A stretch of 62,436 nt of DNA from Faecalicatena contorta (GCF_003149105.1 NZ_QGDS01000019.1:1-62436); one strand, 5' to 3'. Counted from the stretch's first letter, positions 8,023-16,595 are shown. Numbers and translations: made by a program. Notes: generated by a model from the sequence alone, not told the origin.

Positions 8023-8733
8023 TTACTGGTTCTTATTTACAATCTTTGTCTCATATGTACCTGATGCAATGTCGATGTAGCGTACAAACAGTGAAACCTT
8101 GTTATCCTCATTCAGACTATTCCACAAAAGCTCTGTAAAATCTTCTATATCATCCGGGATGGAAATCCACTTTGGTTCACCCTCAAAGCTTGGCAGCGGG
8201 TCACCGTCACACATATACGTGTGAATAAAATGGCCCTCTCCTGCCACAGCGTCCTCATAAGCGAACGTATACCGGCTGCAGCTTCCGGGATTTCCATTGC
8301 TGCTCTTCAAAATTGACATTGCATAATTGTATCCGTTCTCGATATGCATAATCCCAGAAATACGAGGTGTATAGTTAGGGCCATCCGGTTCAAATTCCCT
8401 TGAGCGCAGGCTTTGCTCAAATGTCATCTGCTTGTCCATACATTCGTATATGGTATCTGTCTGATCGCCATTTGTTACAATCGTCTTATTGCCCAGCACG
8501 CGCACCGGAGCATAAATAATAAGGCTTGGATCTGTCAGCTTAGAAGGGTCAAACGCCTGGGTTCTGATTCCTTCCCCATCCTCCACAAATATCCGGTTTC
8601 GGCTATTCTCACTTCTTCCCATAATAAAATAAGCAGTTACAGCCTTTTTACCGTCTTTACTCTTTCCGATAACAATGCCTCTTCCAGGATATGAGTTACT
8701 TTTCAATTCCTGCTCAATGGATAACATTTTCAT
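8023..8733 (-). CDS. purO: IMP cyclohydrolase, PurO-like family
   Basis: This 236-residue protein resembles the archaeal-type IMP cyclohydrolase that closes FAICAR to IMP. Family-like segments are YPGRGIVIGK (residues 15-24), RVLGNKTIVTNGDQTDTI in the middle and YTPRISG after it. It differs entirely from the cyclohydrolase domain of bifunctional PurH. It sits 14 bases before the stand-alone AICAR transformylase on the same strand, so the pair would complete IMP synthesis. Family membership is from recognised sequence pattern. Catalysis is inferred from family and context. Confidence 0.82.
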   Translation of the reverse strand: MKMLSIEQELKSNSYPGRGIVIGKSKDGKKAVTAYFIMGRSENSRNRIFVEDGEGIRTQAFDPSKLTDPSLIIYAPVRVLGNKTIVTNGDQTDTIYECMDKQMTFEQSLRSREFEPDGPNYTPRISGIMHIENGYNYAMSILKSSNGNPGSCSRYTFAYEDAVAGEGHFIHTYMCDGDPLPSFEGEPKWISIPDDIEDFTELLWNSLNEDNKVSLFVRYIDIASGTYETKIVNKNQ

Positions 8734-8813
8734 AAGATGGCTCTCCTTTGATTCTATGTCTTGTTTACTGAATACAGCTTTATTATACCTTTGATAGAGT
8801 GTAAGTTCAATAA

Positions 8814-10130
8814 CTAAGGTGAGATTTTTCTCATGCGGACCTTTGTAATACGGTTTCCTTTGACCTCTTCAATTATAAATTCCATGTCATCTGCTGCTAT
8901 TGTTTCCCGGCTTTCTTTTCCCGGGATGTATCCGAGACGTTCAATCAGGTATCCCGACAAGGTATCGTAATTCTCCGTTACCAGCTTCAATCCCATCTCC
9001 TCATTTAAGTCACTAATCAGAATGCCTCCGTCCAGCAGATATTCTCCGTCACCCAGTACAACAATTTCCTGGACCACCTCTTCATATTCCTCGCTGATTT
9101 CACCCATAATCTCTTCCACAAGGTCCTCCACTGTAACAATTCCGGAGAAGCCGCCGTATTCATCTACGAGAACAGCCATATGCTTTCTGGACTTCTGCAG
9201 CTCCCGAAACAGCTCATCCGCATCCCTGCTGTCAGGAACAAAAAATGGTTCTCTCAGCAATTTTCTGATATCCAAAGTTTCCCAGCCATTTTTCCGAACT
9301 TCAATCATAACATCCTTGATATGTAGGATACCAATAATGTTATCTATATTTTCTTCATAGACAGGAATCCGGGAATGTCTGGATTCTAAGATTTCATCTA
9401 CCAGCATATCAAAGGGTTCCTCTATATCCAGTACATGCACATCACGTCTGGGCACCATGATTTCCCTGGCACTTCTGTCATCAAATGAAAAAACAGAGTT
9501 TATCATTTCCCGTGCCTCATCCTCAAAAGTACCATTTTCATTTCCCATTTTCAGAAGAGCTTTGATTTCTTCTTCTGTGACAGCCTCTTCCTGGTCCTCT
9601 GTCTTCAATCCAAGAAGTCTGAGCACCCCCTTTGTAGATACGGACAAAAGCTTAATGAAAGGTGAAAGCAGCTTTGAAATGTAATGGACTGGCATTACCG
9701 TTACCATACAGAATGTTTCTGCCTTCTGCAATGCAATCCTTTTTGGTACAAGTTCTCCAAATACAAGATTAAAGAACATCAAAACTAGTGTCACCCCGTT
9801 ACCGGCGATGGCAGTACTGTACGGTATATGCATTCCTCTCATCCATTCTGCAAGAACCGGCGCAATTCCCGCCGCCGCAGATGCACTGGAATAGAATCCT
9901 GCAAATGTTATGGCTACCTGAATTGTTGAAAGAAACTTCGTTGAATCCTCAAAGAGGCTCTGAACCACGGTTGCTTTTTTATTTCCTTCTTCCGCCATGC
10001 TGCGGATTCTGTTTTTATTCACAGAAACCACTGCCATCTCGGCACCGGCAAAAAAAGCATTCATGAGTGTGAAAAATAATAAGAGTAACAATTGAAACAA
10101 AATCGTGTTCCCATCAGGGTCTGCGTCCAT
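8814..10130 (-). CDS. CNNM/CorC-HlyC family membrane protein with CBS domains
   Basis: This 438-residue integral membrane protein belongs to a family linked to magnesium or cobalt export and often misnamed haemolysin. Domain order: a DUF21 (CNNM) membrane domain with about four hydrophobic segments in residues 1-190, including FFAGAEMAVVSV and GELVPKR; two CBS domains at about 215-340 (IMVPRRDV, VDEYGGFSGIVTVEDLVEEI); and a C-terminal CorC_HlyC domain from about 355. The start has AGGAGG about 10 bases upstream. It stands alone between purO and a DUF5808 gene. The substrate cannot be read from the sequence. Confidence 0.88.
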   Translation of the reverse strand: MDADPDGNTILFQLLLLLFFTLMNAFFAGAEMAVVSVNKNRIRSMAEEGNKKATVVQSLFEDSTKFLSTIQVAITFAGFYSSASAAAGIAPVLAEWMRGMHIPYSTAIAGNGVTLVLMFFNLVFGELVPKRIALQKAETFCMVTVMPVHYISKLLSPFIKLLSVSTKGVLRLLGLKTEDQEEAVTEEEIKALLKMGNENGTFEDEAREMINSVFSFDDRSAREIMVPRRDVHVLDIEEPFDMLVDEILESRHSRIPVYEENIDNIIGILHIKDVMIEVRKNGWETLDIRKLLREPFFVPDSRDADELFRELQKSRKHMAVLVDEYGGFSGIVTVEDLVEEIMGEISEEYEEVVQEIVVLGDGEYLLDGGILISDLNEEMGLKLVTENYDTLSGYLIERLGYIPGKESRETIAADDMEFIIEEVKGNRITKVRMRKISP

Positions 10131-10288
10131 AAAAAAAATAATCCTCCTGTGTTATGTTTATTACGCCTGTGGCGTTTCATCTGAGGGAGAATTTTCCTCC
10201 CCCAAAATATTTTTAGAAGAAGTATAACACGAACCTTTTCATTTCGCAAGACTAAATCTTATCGGATTCTGTATACTATACCTCATAC

Positions 10289-11236
10289 TCATATTCTGTC
10301 TATGCCAATATCCACGGTTTCTAAAGCTGTGATGTCTGAAATAAGCTCTCTATACCACAGCTCGGCCTGCCCCTCTTCCATGCTGTTGATAAGCACCGTA
10401 TACTCCGGTAATTCTATCTTCAATATAGGGGAATATCCCCGATACACATAAACTCTATAGTCCCCGGTCTCCTTTTCCCGGAATTTCCCAACAAGCTGCC
10501 TGTCATCTGCAAGACCATTCGTTCTGGTAAAGTTACCTTCCGGCATTTCATCCAGCAATTGAAGCCCTTTTATATCATTCACCTTAAACGTAACAGGATA
10601 CATCGGAGATGATACTTTTGCTATATCTCCATCCAGTTCCAGATACCTTGGCATAAAATCCATCCTGAAAAATATAATAAAGAGTACAAGCATCATAACT
10701 GCAGCTCCCCCCAATAATCCAAATGTAAATATCTTTCCGGCTGGTCTTGCCATATTAGTAGAATAATTTAAGGAACAAAATCTGTCCGGTACCCACACTC
10801 TTTTATCATTGGGATTGCTGTACCATCCGTTCTTCCAGTACACATCATCCTCCTCAGATGTTAACTGAGTATCAGCCCGCCAGTCATTCTCCATCTTTAT
10901 GGCATAAAGTCTCTTATGTGTACCAAATAGAAGCCACATGCCCCCTACGCATAGTTCTGCAAGCCACAAGGTCCACACGACTAAAAACACAGAAAAATAC
11001 CAGAAATTCAAAAGACAGATTGCAATGGAAGCAATACCATTTATGGAATAAAACCATTTTGTTTTCTTGCTGTATTCTTCCACTAAGGATTCAACCTCAG
11101 GCTCCCGTACTGCATAATCTGGAATATGTACCCCAAAAAGCATCCCATCATTGTAAGATTGCTTTCCTCCATATACTGCCATACAGATTGCTATGATAAA
11201 GATATTTGTAAAAAGAAAAATAATGGAAATTACCAT
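10289..11236 (-). CDS. DUF5808-like membrane protein
   Basis: The 315 residues have a membrane helix at 1-20, two more around 65-105 and another at about 172-195. A central cytoplasmic segment, WKNGWYSNPNDKRVWVPDRF then NMARP, is typical of DUF5808 proteins related to SdpI-neighbourhood membrane proteins. The C-terminal 110 residues are soluble and resemble a PH-like fold (pattern only). No function is established. It has no close operon partner: 158 bases separate it from the CNNM gene and about 75 from the LUD gene. Confidence 0.72.
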   Translation of the reverse strand: MVISIIFLFTNIFIIAICMAVYGGKQSYNDGMLFGVHIPDYAVREPEVESLVEEYSKKTKWFYSINGIASIAICLLNFWYFSVFLVVWTLWLAELCVGGMWLLFGTHKRLYAIKMENDWRADTQLTSEEDDVYWKNGWYSNPNDKRVWVPDRFCSLNYSTNMARPAGKIFTFGLLGGAAVMMLVLFIIFFRMDFMPRYLELDGDIAKVSSPMYPVTFKVNDIKGLQLLDEMPEGNFTRTNGLADDRQLVGKFREKETGDYRVYVYRGYSPILKIELPEYTVLINSMEEGQAELWYRELISDITALETVDIGIDRI

Positions 11237-11310
11237 CCCAGGGCTCCCCTTCCACTATGTCTTATAAGAATATCCACTCTGCTCTTGGAAAACACTAATA
11301 TGTATTTTCA

Positions 11311-11904
11311 TTAGAATCCCAACGGCTGGTCCACAAAGATAATCTCACACTCCATCCCCATAGGGGCACGGTCAATGATAACCGTCATCCGGCAAATACG
11401 CCCTGGACTGTTGCAATTATAGCATTTATCTGCCTTTTTAGCGCATGGAGTGTCTGCGCCTACTCTTTGGGCATTTTGTGGAGCAGCCACATTTTTGCAC
11501 CGGTAAATTGCATCTTCCAGATTTGGAGTTATCTTATTTTTACCTATCACGTAGTAGCACTTTTGAGGACCAAAGGCGGTCATAGACACGCGGTTTCCAG
11601 TTCCATCAATATTTACAATCTCCCCGGATTCGGTCACAGCATTTGCACTGGTTATGTATATATTTGCGCCGCTGGCCAAGCGCCTTACATCCGCGGAAGA
11701 CACCTTATTATGCCATATTACTGCATTGTTTTGCTGTAGTACTTCAAACAAGCCCATCTCAGCAAGAGTCACGCTTCCTCCAAATCCAATGGTTTGTTTT
11801 TGCAGGATATTTGAAAGATAATCACAGACCTCTTCCTTTTCGGAAAAAAGCTGCGTGGTAAATCCATGCTTTTCAAAGTTTTTTCTAATCAAAGAATATT
11901 CCAT
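11311..11904 (-). CDS. LUD-domain protein (LutC/YkgG-like)
   Basis: This 197-residue protein has the LUD fold found in lactate-utilisation proteins. Visible features are GFGGSVTLAEMGL (about 41-53), a SSADVRRLASGANIYITSANAVTESGEIV segment (split around residue 90), GNRVSMTAFGP, and a late Cys-rich segment with CAKKADKCYNC. I start at the ATG at 11904, preceded by AAAGGTGG; the frame continues 14 codons further without a better site. No lutA or lutB partner is nearby, so a role in lactate oxidation is not supported by context. Confidence 0.8.
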   Translation of the reverse strand: MEYSLIRKNFEKHGFTTQLFSEKEEVCDYLSNILQKQTIGFGGSVTLAEMGLFEVLQQNNAVIWHNKVSSADVRRLASGANIYITSANAVTESGEIVNIDGTGNRVSMTAFGPQKCYYVIGKNKITPNLEDAIYRCKNVAAPQNAQRVGADTPCAKKADKCYNCNSPGRICRMTVIIDRAPMGMECEIIFVDQPLGF

Positions 11905-11984
11905 TCCTATACCACCTTTCTGTATACTTAGCATTTTTAGTATCATAACGTTGCAATCATTCAGTATATGCTCTCTGTAACTTT

Positions 11985-12614
11985 CTAGTAAATTGCAGCA
12001 GCATCCTGGGAGAGCTGCCTCACATGTTCTAAAAATCCTCTGGCATTCTTACCTTCCACTTCATTATACCGAAATCCTAATCTTTCACCAACATAAAAAG
12101 CTGTTTGCTCAAATAAATCACACATTGTAATCACTGCTTCCCAAGCTTCGGATACTATTCCCGAAAAATATGTAGAAAGATATTCTTCCCATTCCACTTT
12201 ATCCAGCCAGCGATACATATATTTCCCGGATTTCCCAATATTCACTGAAAAATCTGTAAGCAGCCCCACCTTCCATGATAAAAGCGTCTCTAATTGCTTT
12301 CGCACATGAAAACTTACCATATCCTGCACATATGGCATTTCATTTCTCCAAAGTCCCTTTGCAACATTATTCAGGCACCACCAAAACTCATTACAGGCAC
12401 ATAAATACTGGGACTCCGTAGGCTTCTCTACCCAATAATCTTTATCAGTTGACTCGGGAAGCTCAGGAAGTATTCCTTTTTTGTCTAATAGAACTTTGCA
12501 AAGTTTATCATCTGTAATGTGTTGTTGTGCATGTATTACCGTCTCAACATGCAAGTCTAATCGGTTTCCATCAGTAAATTGTATCAGCTATCCGTAAAAG
12601 TGTTCTGACCGCAT
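11985..12614 (-). pseudogene. Decayed ANT(6)-type aminoglycoside adenylyltransferase
   Basis: Residues encoded from 12587 down to 11985 match the C-terminal two thirds of aminoglycoside 6-adenylyltransferases: FTDGNRLDL, KVLLDKKG, CNEFWWCLNNVAKGL, a LLSWKVG element, then EWEEYLSTYF. Just upstream in the same frame is a genuine-looking start, ATG at 12614 with an AAGGA site, coding MRSEHFYG and then TAG at 12588-12590. MRSE is the usual N-terminus of the family. About 85-90 codons, including the nucleotidyl-transfer motif GSR, are therefore missing, and a stop lies at the junction. The gene should give no active enzyme. Parental substrate (streptomycin) is known for the family only. Confidence 0.82.
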
Positions 12615-12880
12615 TTTGGATCCTTCGTTACTGGATTCTCGTTGTTTTAAACACATATATAATACCCGTCGTTTCAAAAAATAACCTTCAACTAAAACAT
12701 CTATAGTTACATTATATCAGACTAATTATCAGATACAATAAAATCTTACATCTGCGTACCAATAAATGTAATTAATAGAATATAGCCTTTTTGTAATACC
12801 CCATAAATCCATGAATAAAAAGGTCTTAAAAATATAAACATTTCTTGTGTTTGTATTTTTAATGACCCTTACTGTATATA
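12615..12880. other. AT-rich intergenic stretch beside the ANT(6) pseudogene
   Basis: This stretch lies between the remnant start of the pseudogene and the terminator of the RelA-like module. It is very AT-rich, has only short open frames without ribosome binding sites, and shows no recognisable gene or mobile element end. Confidence 0.5.
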
Positions 12881-12912
12881 AAAAGCCCTGGAATTGCAAG
12901 CATTTCCAGGGC
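12881..12912 (-). terminator. Terminator of the RelA-like module
   Basis: GCCCTGGAA (12885-12893) pairs with TTCCAGGGC (12904-12912). On the minus strand the stem runs straight into CTTTTTATA, a T-tract. It lies 80 bases after the 81-residue gene. Its sequence is closely similar, in the same orientation, to the rpsI terminator at 14032-14064. Confidence 0.8.
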
Positions 12913-12990
12913 GAGGAACTCTTATGTTGATTTGCTGCATACATTTATGCGAAGTATTACTCAGGGCTTTATTGTACGTTTATTTGATTA

Positions 12991-13236
12991 TTATGCAACT
13001 GAATTTAATTTGCCCACCATTTCAATAAATTCTTTAATATCCTCTATATATTCATACGGAGCATATTCTGAATAAATGTCCGGATTATCCAATATCACAA
13101 CCTGAACACCATCAGCCCTTAGGGCCTCCAATGTTCCCGGAAGACATCTAGCCTCATTGACAGTTTTACAACGATAAGCTATGCATCCTTGCTTATCAAA
13201 TATCTTAGCAATTACATATATTTTTTTGTCGCCCAT
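12991..13236 (-). CDS. Small acidic protein partnered with a RelA-like gene
   Basis: The 81-residue protein (KIYVIAKIFDKQGCIAYRCK... PDIYSEYAPYEYIED...) has no membrane segment and looks like a small alpha/beta domain; I suspect a DUF6718-type family but cannot confirm it. It starts one base after the stop of the RelA/SpoT-fold gene, so the two are translationally coupled. That arrangement suits a toxin-antitoxin or enzyme-modulator pair. Any antitoxin role is inference from context and from known toxic small alarmone synthetases, whose antitoxins are encoded next to them. Confidence 0.72.
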   Translation of the reverse strand: MGDKKIYVIAKIFDKQGCIAYRCKTVNEARCLPGTLEALRADGVQVVILDNPDIYSEYAPYEYIEDIKEFIEMVGKLNSVA

Positions 13237-13237
13237 A

Positions 13238-13822
13238 TTATCCCTCCAGTTCTCTTAATCTTTCTATAAATTCTTGTTCATCTATTATTTTCCCCTTACT
13301 GTATTCATCATACAATTTCTTTCCAATTAATGGTGTCATATATTTATACACATATCGATGACTCCAAACATTGAATATATAGTCAATACCACACCATAAC
13401 TGAATTTCTATGGGATATGCTTTATTGTCTCTTTGATAGTATAAATGTATTGCTCTATACCCGTCATCTATTTGTTTGCCATTTCTTAAATCAACTACGC
13501 GAAAAAAATCCGGAAATTCTGACGGATACTCCTCAAGTTTAAGTCTGAAACCTAGTACATCATTAAAGCATTGCTTAAAACCACCATTACTTTTTAATGT
13601 TTTGATATATTTCCTCATAATGGAATCATCACTTTTAAATCTTGACCCTATCAGATTTTCTTGAACCAGTATATCAATATAATTAGTTCGATATCTTCCC
13701 ACATCTTCCAAAATTTCTTCAATAGGAGTATTTTTTAATGAAATCTGTTTTAGACTTCTATCTAATTGTGACGTATATGAAAGTTCATCTAATATTTTCT
13801 TTGAAATAAACTGTCTCATCAA
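13238..13822 (-). CDS. RelA/SpoT-fold nucleotidyltransferase-like protein
   Basis: The 194 residues contain the synthetase-domain pattern in order: GSRFKSDDSIMRKY (59-72), NDVLGFRL (87-94, with D88 at the magnesium position), GYRAIHLYY (121-129), PIEIQL (137-142, catalytic-type E139) and VWSH (152-155). The protein has no HD hydrolase, TGS or ACT domain, so it is a small stand-alone synthetase-like protein. It could make (p)ppGpp-type alarmones or pyrophosphorylate another target such as tRNA, as toxic members do. It is followed after one base by an 81-residue gene. The stretch is more AT-rich than its flanks and lies beside a resistance pseudogene, consistent with acquisition. Confidence 0.78.
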   Translation of the reverse strand: MMRQFISKKILDELSYTSQLDRSLKQISLKNTPIEEILEDVGRYRTNYIDILVQENLIGSRFKSDDSIMRKYIKTLKSNGGFKQCFNDVLGFRLKLEEYPSEFPDFFRVVDLRNGKQIDDGYRAIHLYYQRDNKAYPIEIQLWCGIDYIFNVWSHRYVYKYMTPLIGKKLYDEYSKGKIIDEQEFIERLRELEG

Positions 13823-14031
13823 TTACCTCCTATTTTACGTCATTTTATATTTCTAATCAATATTTTACCACAGTTTTTAAAAATAATATACAGAAAACCT
13901 CGTCACAGAAGTTCTGGGAGATTTTGAATCGTTTTGAATTGTAATATGTTACCGAAAGTATTATCCCTTTAGTAACTTTCCGTTATCTGCGAATGCAAGA
14001 ACCCCCCTGCTTCAATCAAAGCATATAGCAA

Positions 14032-14064
14032 AAAGCCCCATGAATGCAAGCATTCCGGGGCTTT
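14032..14064 (-). terminator. Terminator of rplM-rpsI
   Basis: AAAGCCCC and GGGGCTTT, with GAATGC/GCATTC inside, form a strong hairpin 30 bases after rpsI. On the minus strand it is followed by a T-tract. The core TGCAAGCATT is shared with the terminator at 12881-12912. Confidence 0.85.
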
Positions 14065-14093
14065 GTATATACATCTGATTCGCAGGTAACTGC

Positions 14094-14486
14094 TTATCTC
14101 TTTGAAAACTGTGGCGCTCTACGAGCTGCTTTGAGACCGTATTTCTTACGTTCTTTCATACGTGGATCACGTGTAAGGTATCCTGCAGATTTCAGTACTG
14201 GTCTGTATTCTGCGTCTGCTTCAAGAAGTGCTCTTGAAATACCATGACGGATTGCTCCTGCCTGTCCTGTGTATCCACCTCCGTGTACGTTTACCAGTAC
14301 ATCAAACTTATCGTTTGTGCCTGTTGCTACAAGAGGCTGGCGAACAACAACCTTCAATGTCTCCAGTCCTAAATACTCATCAATGTCTCTCTTATTTATA
14401 GTGATTTTACCTGTTCCAGGTACAAGATATACTCTTGCGATAGATTTTTTTCTTCTTCCTGTTCCGTAATATTTTGCATTAGCCAC
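14094..14486 (-). CDS. rpsI: 30S ribosomal protein S9 (uS9)
   Basis: S9 sits at the head of the small subunit and its C-terminal tail reaches the P-site tRNA. The 130-residue sequence begins [19 protein letters not shown] and ends RAPQFSKR, the invariant tail, with [15 protein letters not shown] in the middle. Length is standard. It follows rplM after 26 bases in the usual L13-S9 operon and is closed by a strong terminator. Confidence 0.98.
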   Translation of the reverse strand: MANAKYYGTGRRKKSIARVYLVPGTGKITINKRDIDEYLGLETLKVVVRQPLVATGTNDKFDVLVNVHGGGYTGQAGAIRHGISRALLEADAEYRPVLKSAGYLTRDPRMKERKKYGLKAARRAPQFSKR

Positions 14487-14512
14487 TGTAATGTCCTCCT
14501 TTCAACCTTTCC

Positions 14513-14941
14513 TTAAAATGTTAATACTTCTGGTTTCTGAGCCTGCTGTTTGTGCTCCGGTCCAGCGTAAACATGAAGTTTCTTAATCATTTCTCTACCT
14601 AAAGGTCCTTTTGGAAGCATTCCTTTTACAGCCAGTTCAATAACTTTTTCAGGTTTTTTAGCCATCATCTCTGCCAATGTAGTCTCTCTCATTCCGCCTA
14701 CATACTCAGAGTGATTATAATATATCTTCTGCTGCATCTTTTTACCTGTTACTTTTACCTTATCTGCATTCACAACTACTACATAATCACCTGTATCAAC
14801 ATGTGGTGTAAATTCTGGTTTGTTCTTACCTCTTAACACTTTTGCAATCTCTGAGGACAGACGTCCTAATGTGCATCCTTCAGCGTCAACCACATACCAT
14901 TTTTTCTCAACCTTGTCTGGGTTAGCCATATAAGTTTTCAT
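14513..14941 (-). CDS. rplM: 50S ribosomal protein L13 (uL13)
   Basis: L13 is an early-binding large-subunit protein. The 142 residues include [19 protein letters not shown], the [18 protein letters not shown] core and MLPKGPLGR near residue 110, all diagnostic. The start has AGGAGG at close spacing. It is first in the L13-S9 operon, driven by a perfect consensus promoter with a leader of about 100 bases, which in Firmicutes often carries an autoregulatory L13 leader. Confidence 0.98.
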   Translation of the reverse strand: MKTYMANPDKVEKKWYVVDAEGCTLGRLSSEIAKVLRGKNKPEFTPHVDTGDYVVVVNADKVKVTGKKMQQKIYYNHSEYVGGMRETTLAEMMAKKPEKVIELAVKGMLPKGPLGREMIKKLHVYAGPEHKQQAQKPEVLTF

Positions 14942-15042
14942 GGGGTGTTCCTCCTAAAATAATCATCACAACTTGCTTTACTTTCTATATGAAATCAGCG
15001 CACTCCGGGGCTTGGTGTATGCTGTTTCTCCTTTTGTCATGC
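14942..15042 (-). promoter_or_regulatory. rplM leader, possible L13 autoregulatory RNA
   Basis: The transcript from the promoter at 15049-15077 has a leader of about 100 bases before rplM. It contains a possible hairpin around CAGC...GCGCTG that encloses CCAAGCCCCGG. Firmicutes L13 leaders occupy this position. I did not fold it against the known consensus, so the identity is tentative. Confidence 0.35.
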
Positions 15043-15048
15043 TGTATT

Positions 15049-15077
15049 ATTATAGTACGCCCTGTTACAGTTGTCAA
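15049..15077 (-). promoter_or_regulatory. Consensus sigma-A promoter of rplM-rpsI
   Basis: The minus strand reads TTGACA (15072-15077), exactly 17 bases, then TATAAT (15049-15054). Both hexamers are perfect. This fits a highly expressed ribosomal protein operon. Confidence 0.93.
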
Positions 15078-15172
15078 CATCTTTTTATTATGCATACAAT
15101 TCTTATAATTTTTACAGTCAAATATAATTAGAAGCCCGATTTTTTACAAATCATGATATACTAACAAGGTGT

Positions 15173-15206
15173 ACTTATTGGGACATTAATGTTCAACAAG
15201 TATATT
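15173..15206 (+). promoter_or_regulatory. Probable promoter and overlapping operator of the GH13 gene
   Basis: A 29-base imperfect palindrome spans 15173-15201 with the perfect core ACATTAATGT (15183-15192) and outer arms ACTTATTG and CAACAAGT. A candidate promoter TTGGGA (15178-15183), 17 bases, TATATT (15201-15206) overlaps it, so a bound protein would block polymerase. The regulator is unknown. Confidence 0.5.
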
Positions 15207-15253
15207 ATACCACAGAAAGTCAAAAATATATTTTTAGAAAGCAGGTATTGTTT

Positions 15254-16564
15254 ATGTGGGCTTATCATGAAATTTTTTATCAAATATATCCCATAGGTTT
15301 TTGTGATGCACCTGTACATAATGATGGGAAAATAATGCACCGAATCCGCAAGATTGCCGAATGGAGTGAATATTTACAGAAGCTTGGTATCGGGTCAATT
15401 ATTCTGAATCCGATTTTCGAATCTGACAATCACGGATATGATACAAGAGATTTAAAGAAAATTGATTGCCGTCTCGGCACAAACGAAGATTTTAAATATG
15501 TATGTGGCTGTCTTCATTCCCACGATGTAAAAATCATGCTGGACGGTGTTTTCAACCATGTAGGCCGCGGATTTTGGGCATTTCAGGACGTACAGGAGAA
15601 AAAATGGGATTCTCCCTATAAAGATTGGTTTTATATTCATTTCGACGGGAACAGCGGATATAACGATGGTTTCTGGTATGAAGGCTGGGAGGGGCATTTT
15701 GAACTTGTCAAACTGAATTTGCAGAATCCGGCTGTTACTAGCTATCTGCTGGAATGTGTAAAGTTCTGGATTGAAGAATTTGACATTGACGGCCTGCGCC
15801 TGGATGTTGCATACAGTCTGGACCATAATTTTATGAAACAACTGCGCAGTTTCTGTGAAAACCTCAAGCCTGGCTTTGCATTAATCGGAGAAGTCTTGTT
15901 TGGCGATTACAATATCATTGTCAATGATGAAATGCTGCATAGCTGCACAAATTACGAATGCTACAAAGGCGTATTTTCCAGTTTCAACAGCATGAACATG
16001 TTTGAAATCGCACACTCCCTGAACCGCCAGTATGGTCCCGAACAGTGGTGTATTTACCGCGGCAAACATCTGATGAATTTTGTGGACAATCATGATGTCA
16101 CCAGAATCGCCAGCATACTTACAAAAAAAGAACATCTTCCTCTTGCCTACGGTATCCTTTTTGGAATGCCGGGAATTCCATGTGTATATTATGGCAGTGA
16201 ATGGGGAGAAGAAGGCATAAAAGCACCGGATAACGACTACGCCCTGCGCCCTTCTTTCGAAGAGCCAAAACCCAACAAATTGACAGAATTTATCAGTACA
16301 TTAATCAGGCTCCGAAGAGAAAGCGATGCACTTTGCAACGGCGGGTACCGTAACGTAGTTGTTACAAACCATCAGCTTATCTTTGAGCGGAAAACAGAAA
16401 AAGAAAAAATACTTATTGCGCTCAATGCATCAGATTCAGAATATACTGTTAATAATGGAGAACTTCAGGGAAACTGCACCGAATTAGTGTCCAAAAAAGA
16501 AGGCACACTGAACGGTTCGCTCTGTATGCCTCCTTATAGTATACAATATTTGTTACTTTCTTAA
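15254..16564 (+). CDS. GH13 alpha-amylase family glycosidase
   Basis: This intracellular enzyme (no signal peptide) acts on alpha-glucosidic bonds, probably maltodextrins or a related oligosaccharide. The 436 residues cover the catalytic barrel and a short C-terminal beta domain. Conserved sites are DGVFNH (97-102), GLRLDVA with nucleophile D184, GEV with acid/base E213, and NHDVTR with D281. It is much shorter than neopullulanases because it lacks an N-terminal carbohydrate domain. I start at the ATG at 15254, which has GCAGG 8-9 bases ahead; a TTG six bases earlier is less likely. It is a single gene behind its own operator-like promoter. Confidence 0.87.
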   Translation: MWAYHEIFYQIYPIGFCDAPVHNDGKIMHRIRKIAEWSEYLQKLGIGSIILNPIFESDNHGYDTRDLKKIDCRLGTNEDFKYVCGCLHSHDVKIMLDGVFNHVGRGFWAFQDVQEKKWDSPYKDWFYIHFDGNSGYNDGFWYEGWEGHFELVKLNLQNPAVTSYLLECVKFWIEEFDIDGLRLDVAYSLDHNFMKQLRSFCENLKPGFALIGEVLFGDYNIIVNDEMLHSCTNYECYKGVFSSFNSMNMFEIAHSLNRQYGPEQWCIYRGKHLMNFVDNHDVTRIASILTKKEHLPLAYGILFGMPGIPCVYYGSEWGEEGIKAPDNDYALRPSFEEPKPNKLTEFISTLIRLRRESDALCNGGYRNVVVTNHQLIFERKTEKEKILIALNASDSEYTVNNGELQGNCTELVSKKEGTLNGSLCMPPYSIQYLLLS

Positions 16565-16575
16565 CATTCAGCTTC

Positions 16576-16595
16576 AAAGGGGACAGACCCTTTTT
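16576..16595. terminator. Short convergent hairpin between GH13 and flavin reductase genes
   Basis: AAAGGGGACAGACCCTTTTT can fold as AAAGGG/CCCTTT with a run of T after it, and it overlaps the stop codon of the leftward gene. It belongs to the GGGG-CAGA-CCC hairpin motif that recurs elsewhere in the window. Confidence 0.5.

Noticed and set aside
11985..12554. Annotation as an intact 189-residue adenylyltransferase
   Set aside because: It would start at an internal TTG, lacks the catalytic N-terminal domain, and the true family start with a stop codon is visible upstream.
12729..12944. 71-residue open frame on the minus strand
   Set aside because: It runs through the terminator hairpin at 12881-12912 and has no start signal.
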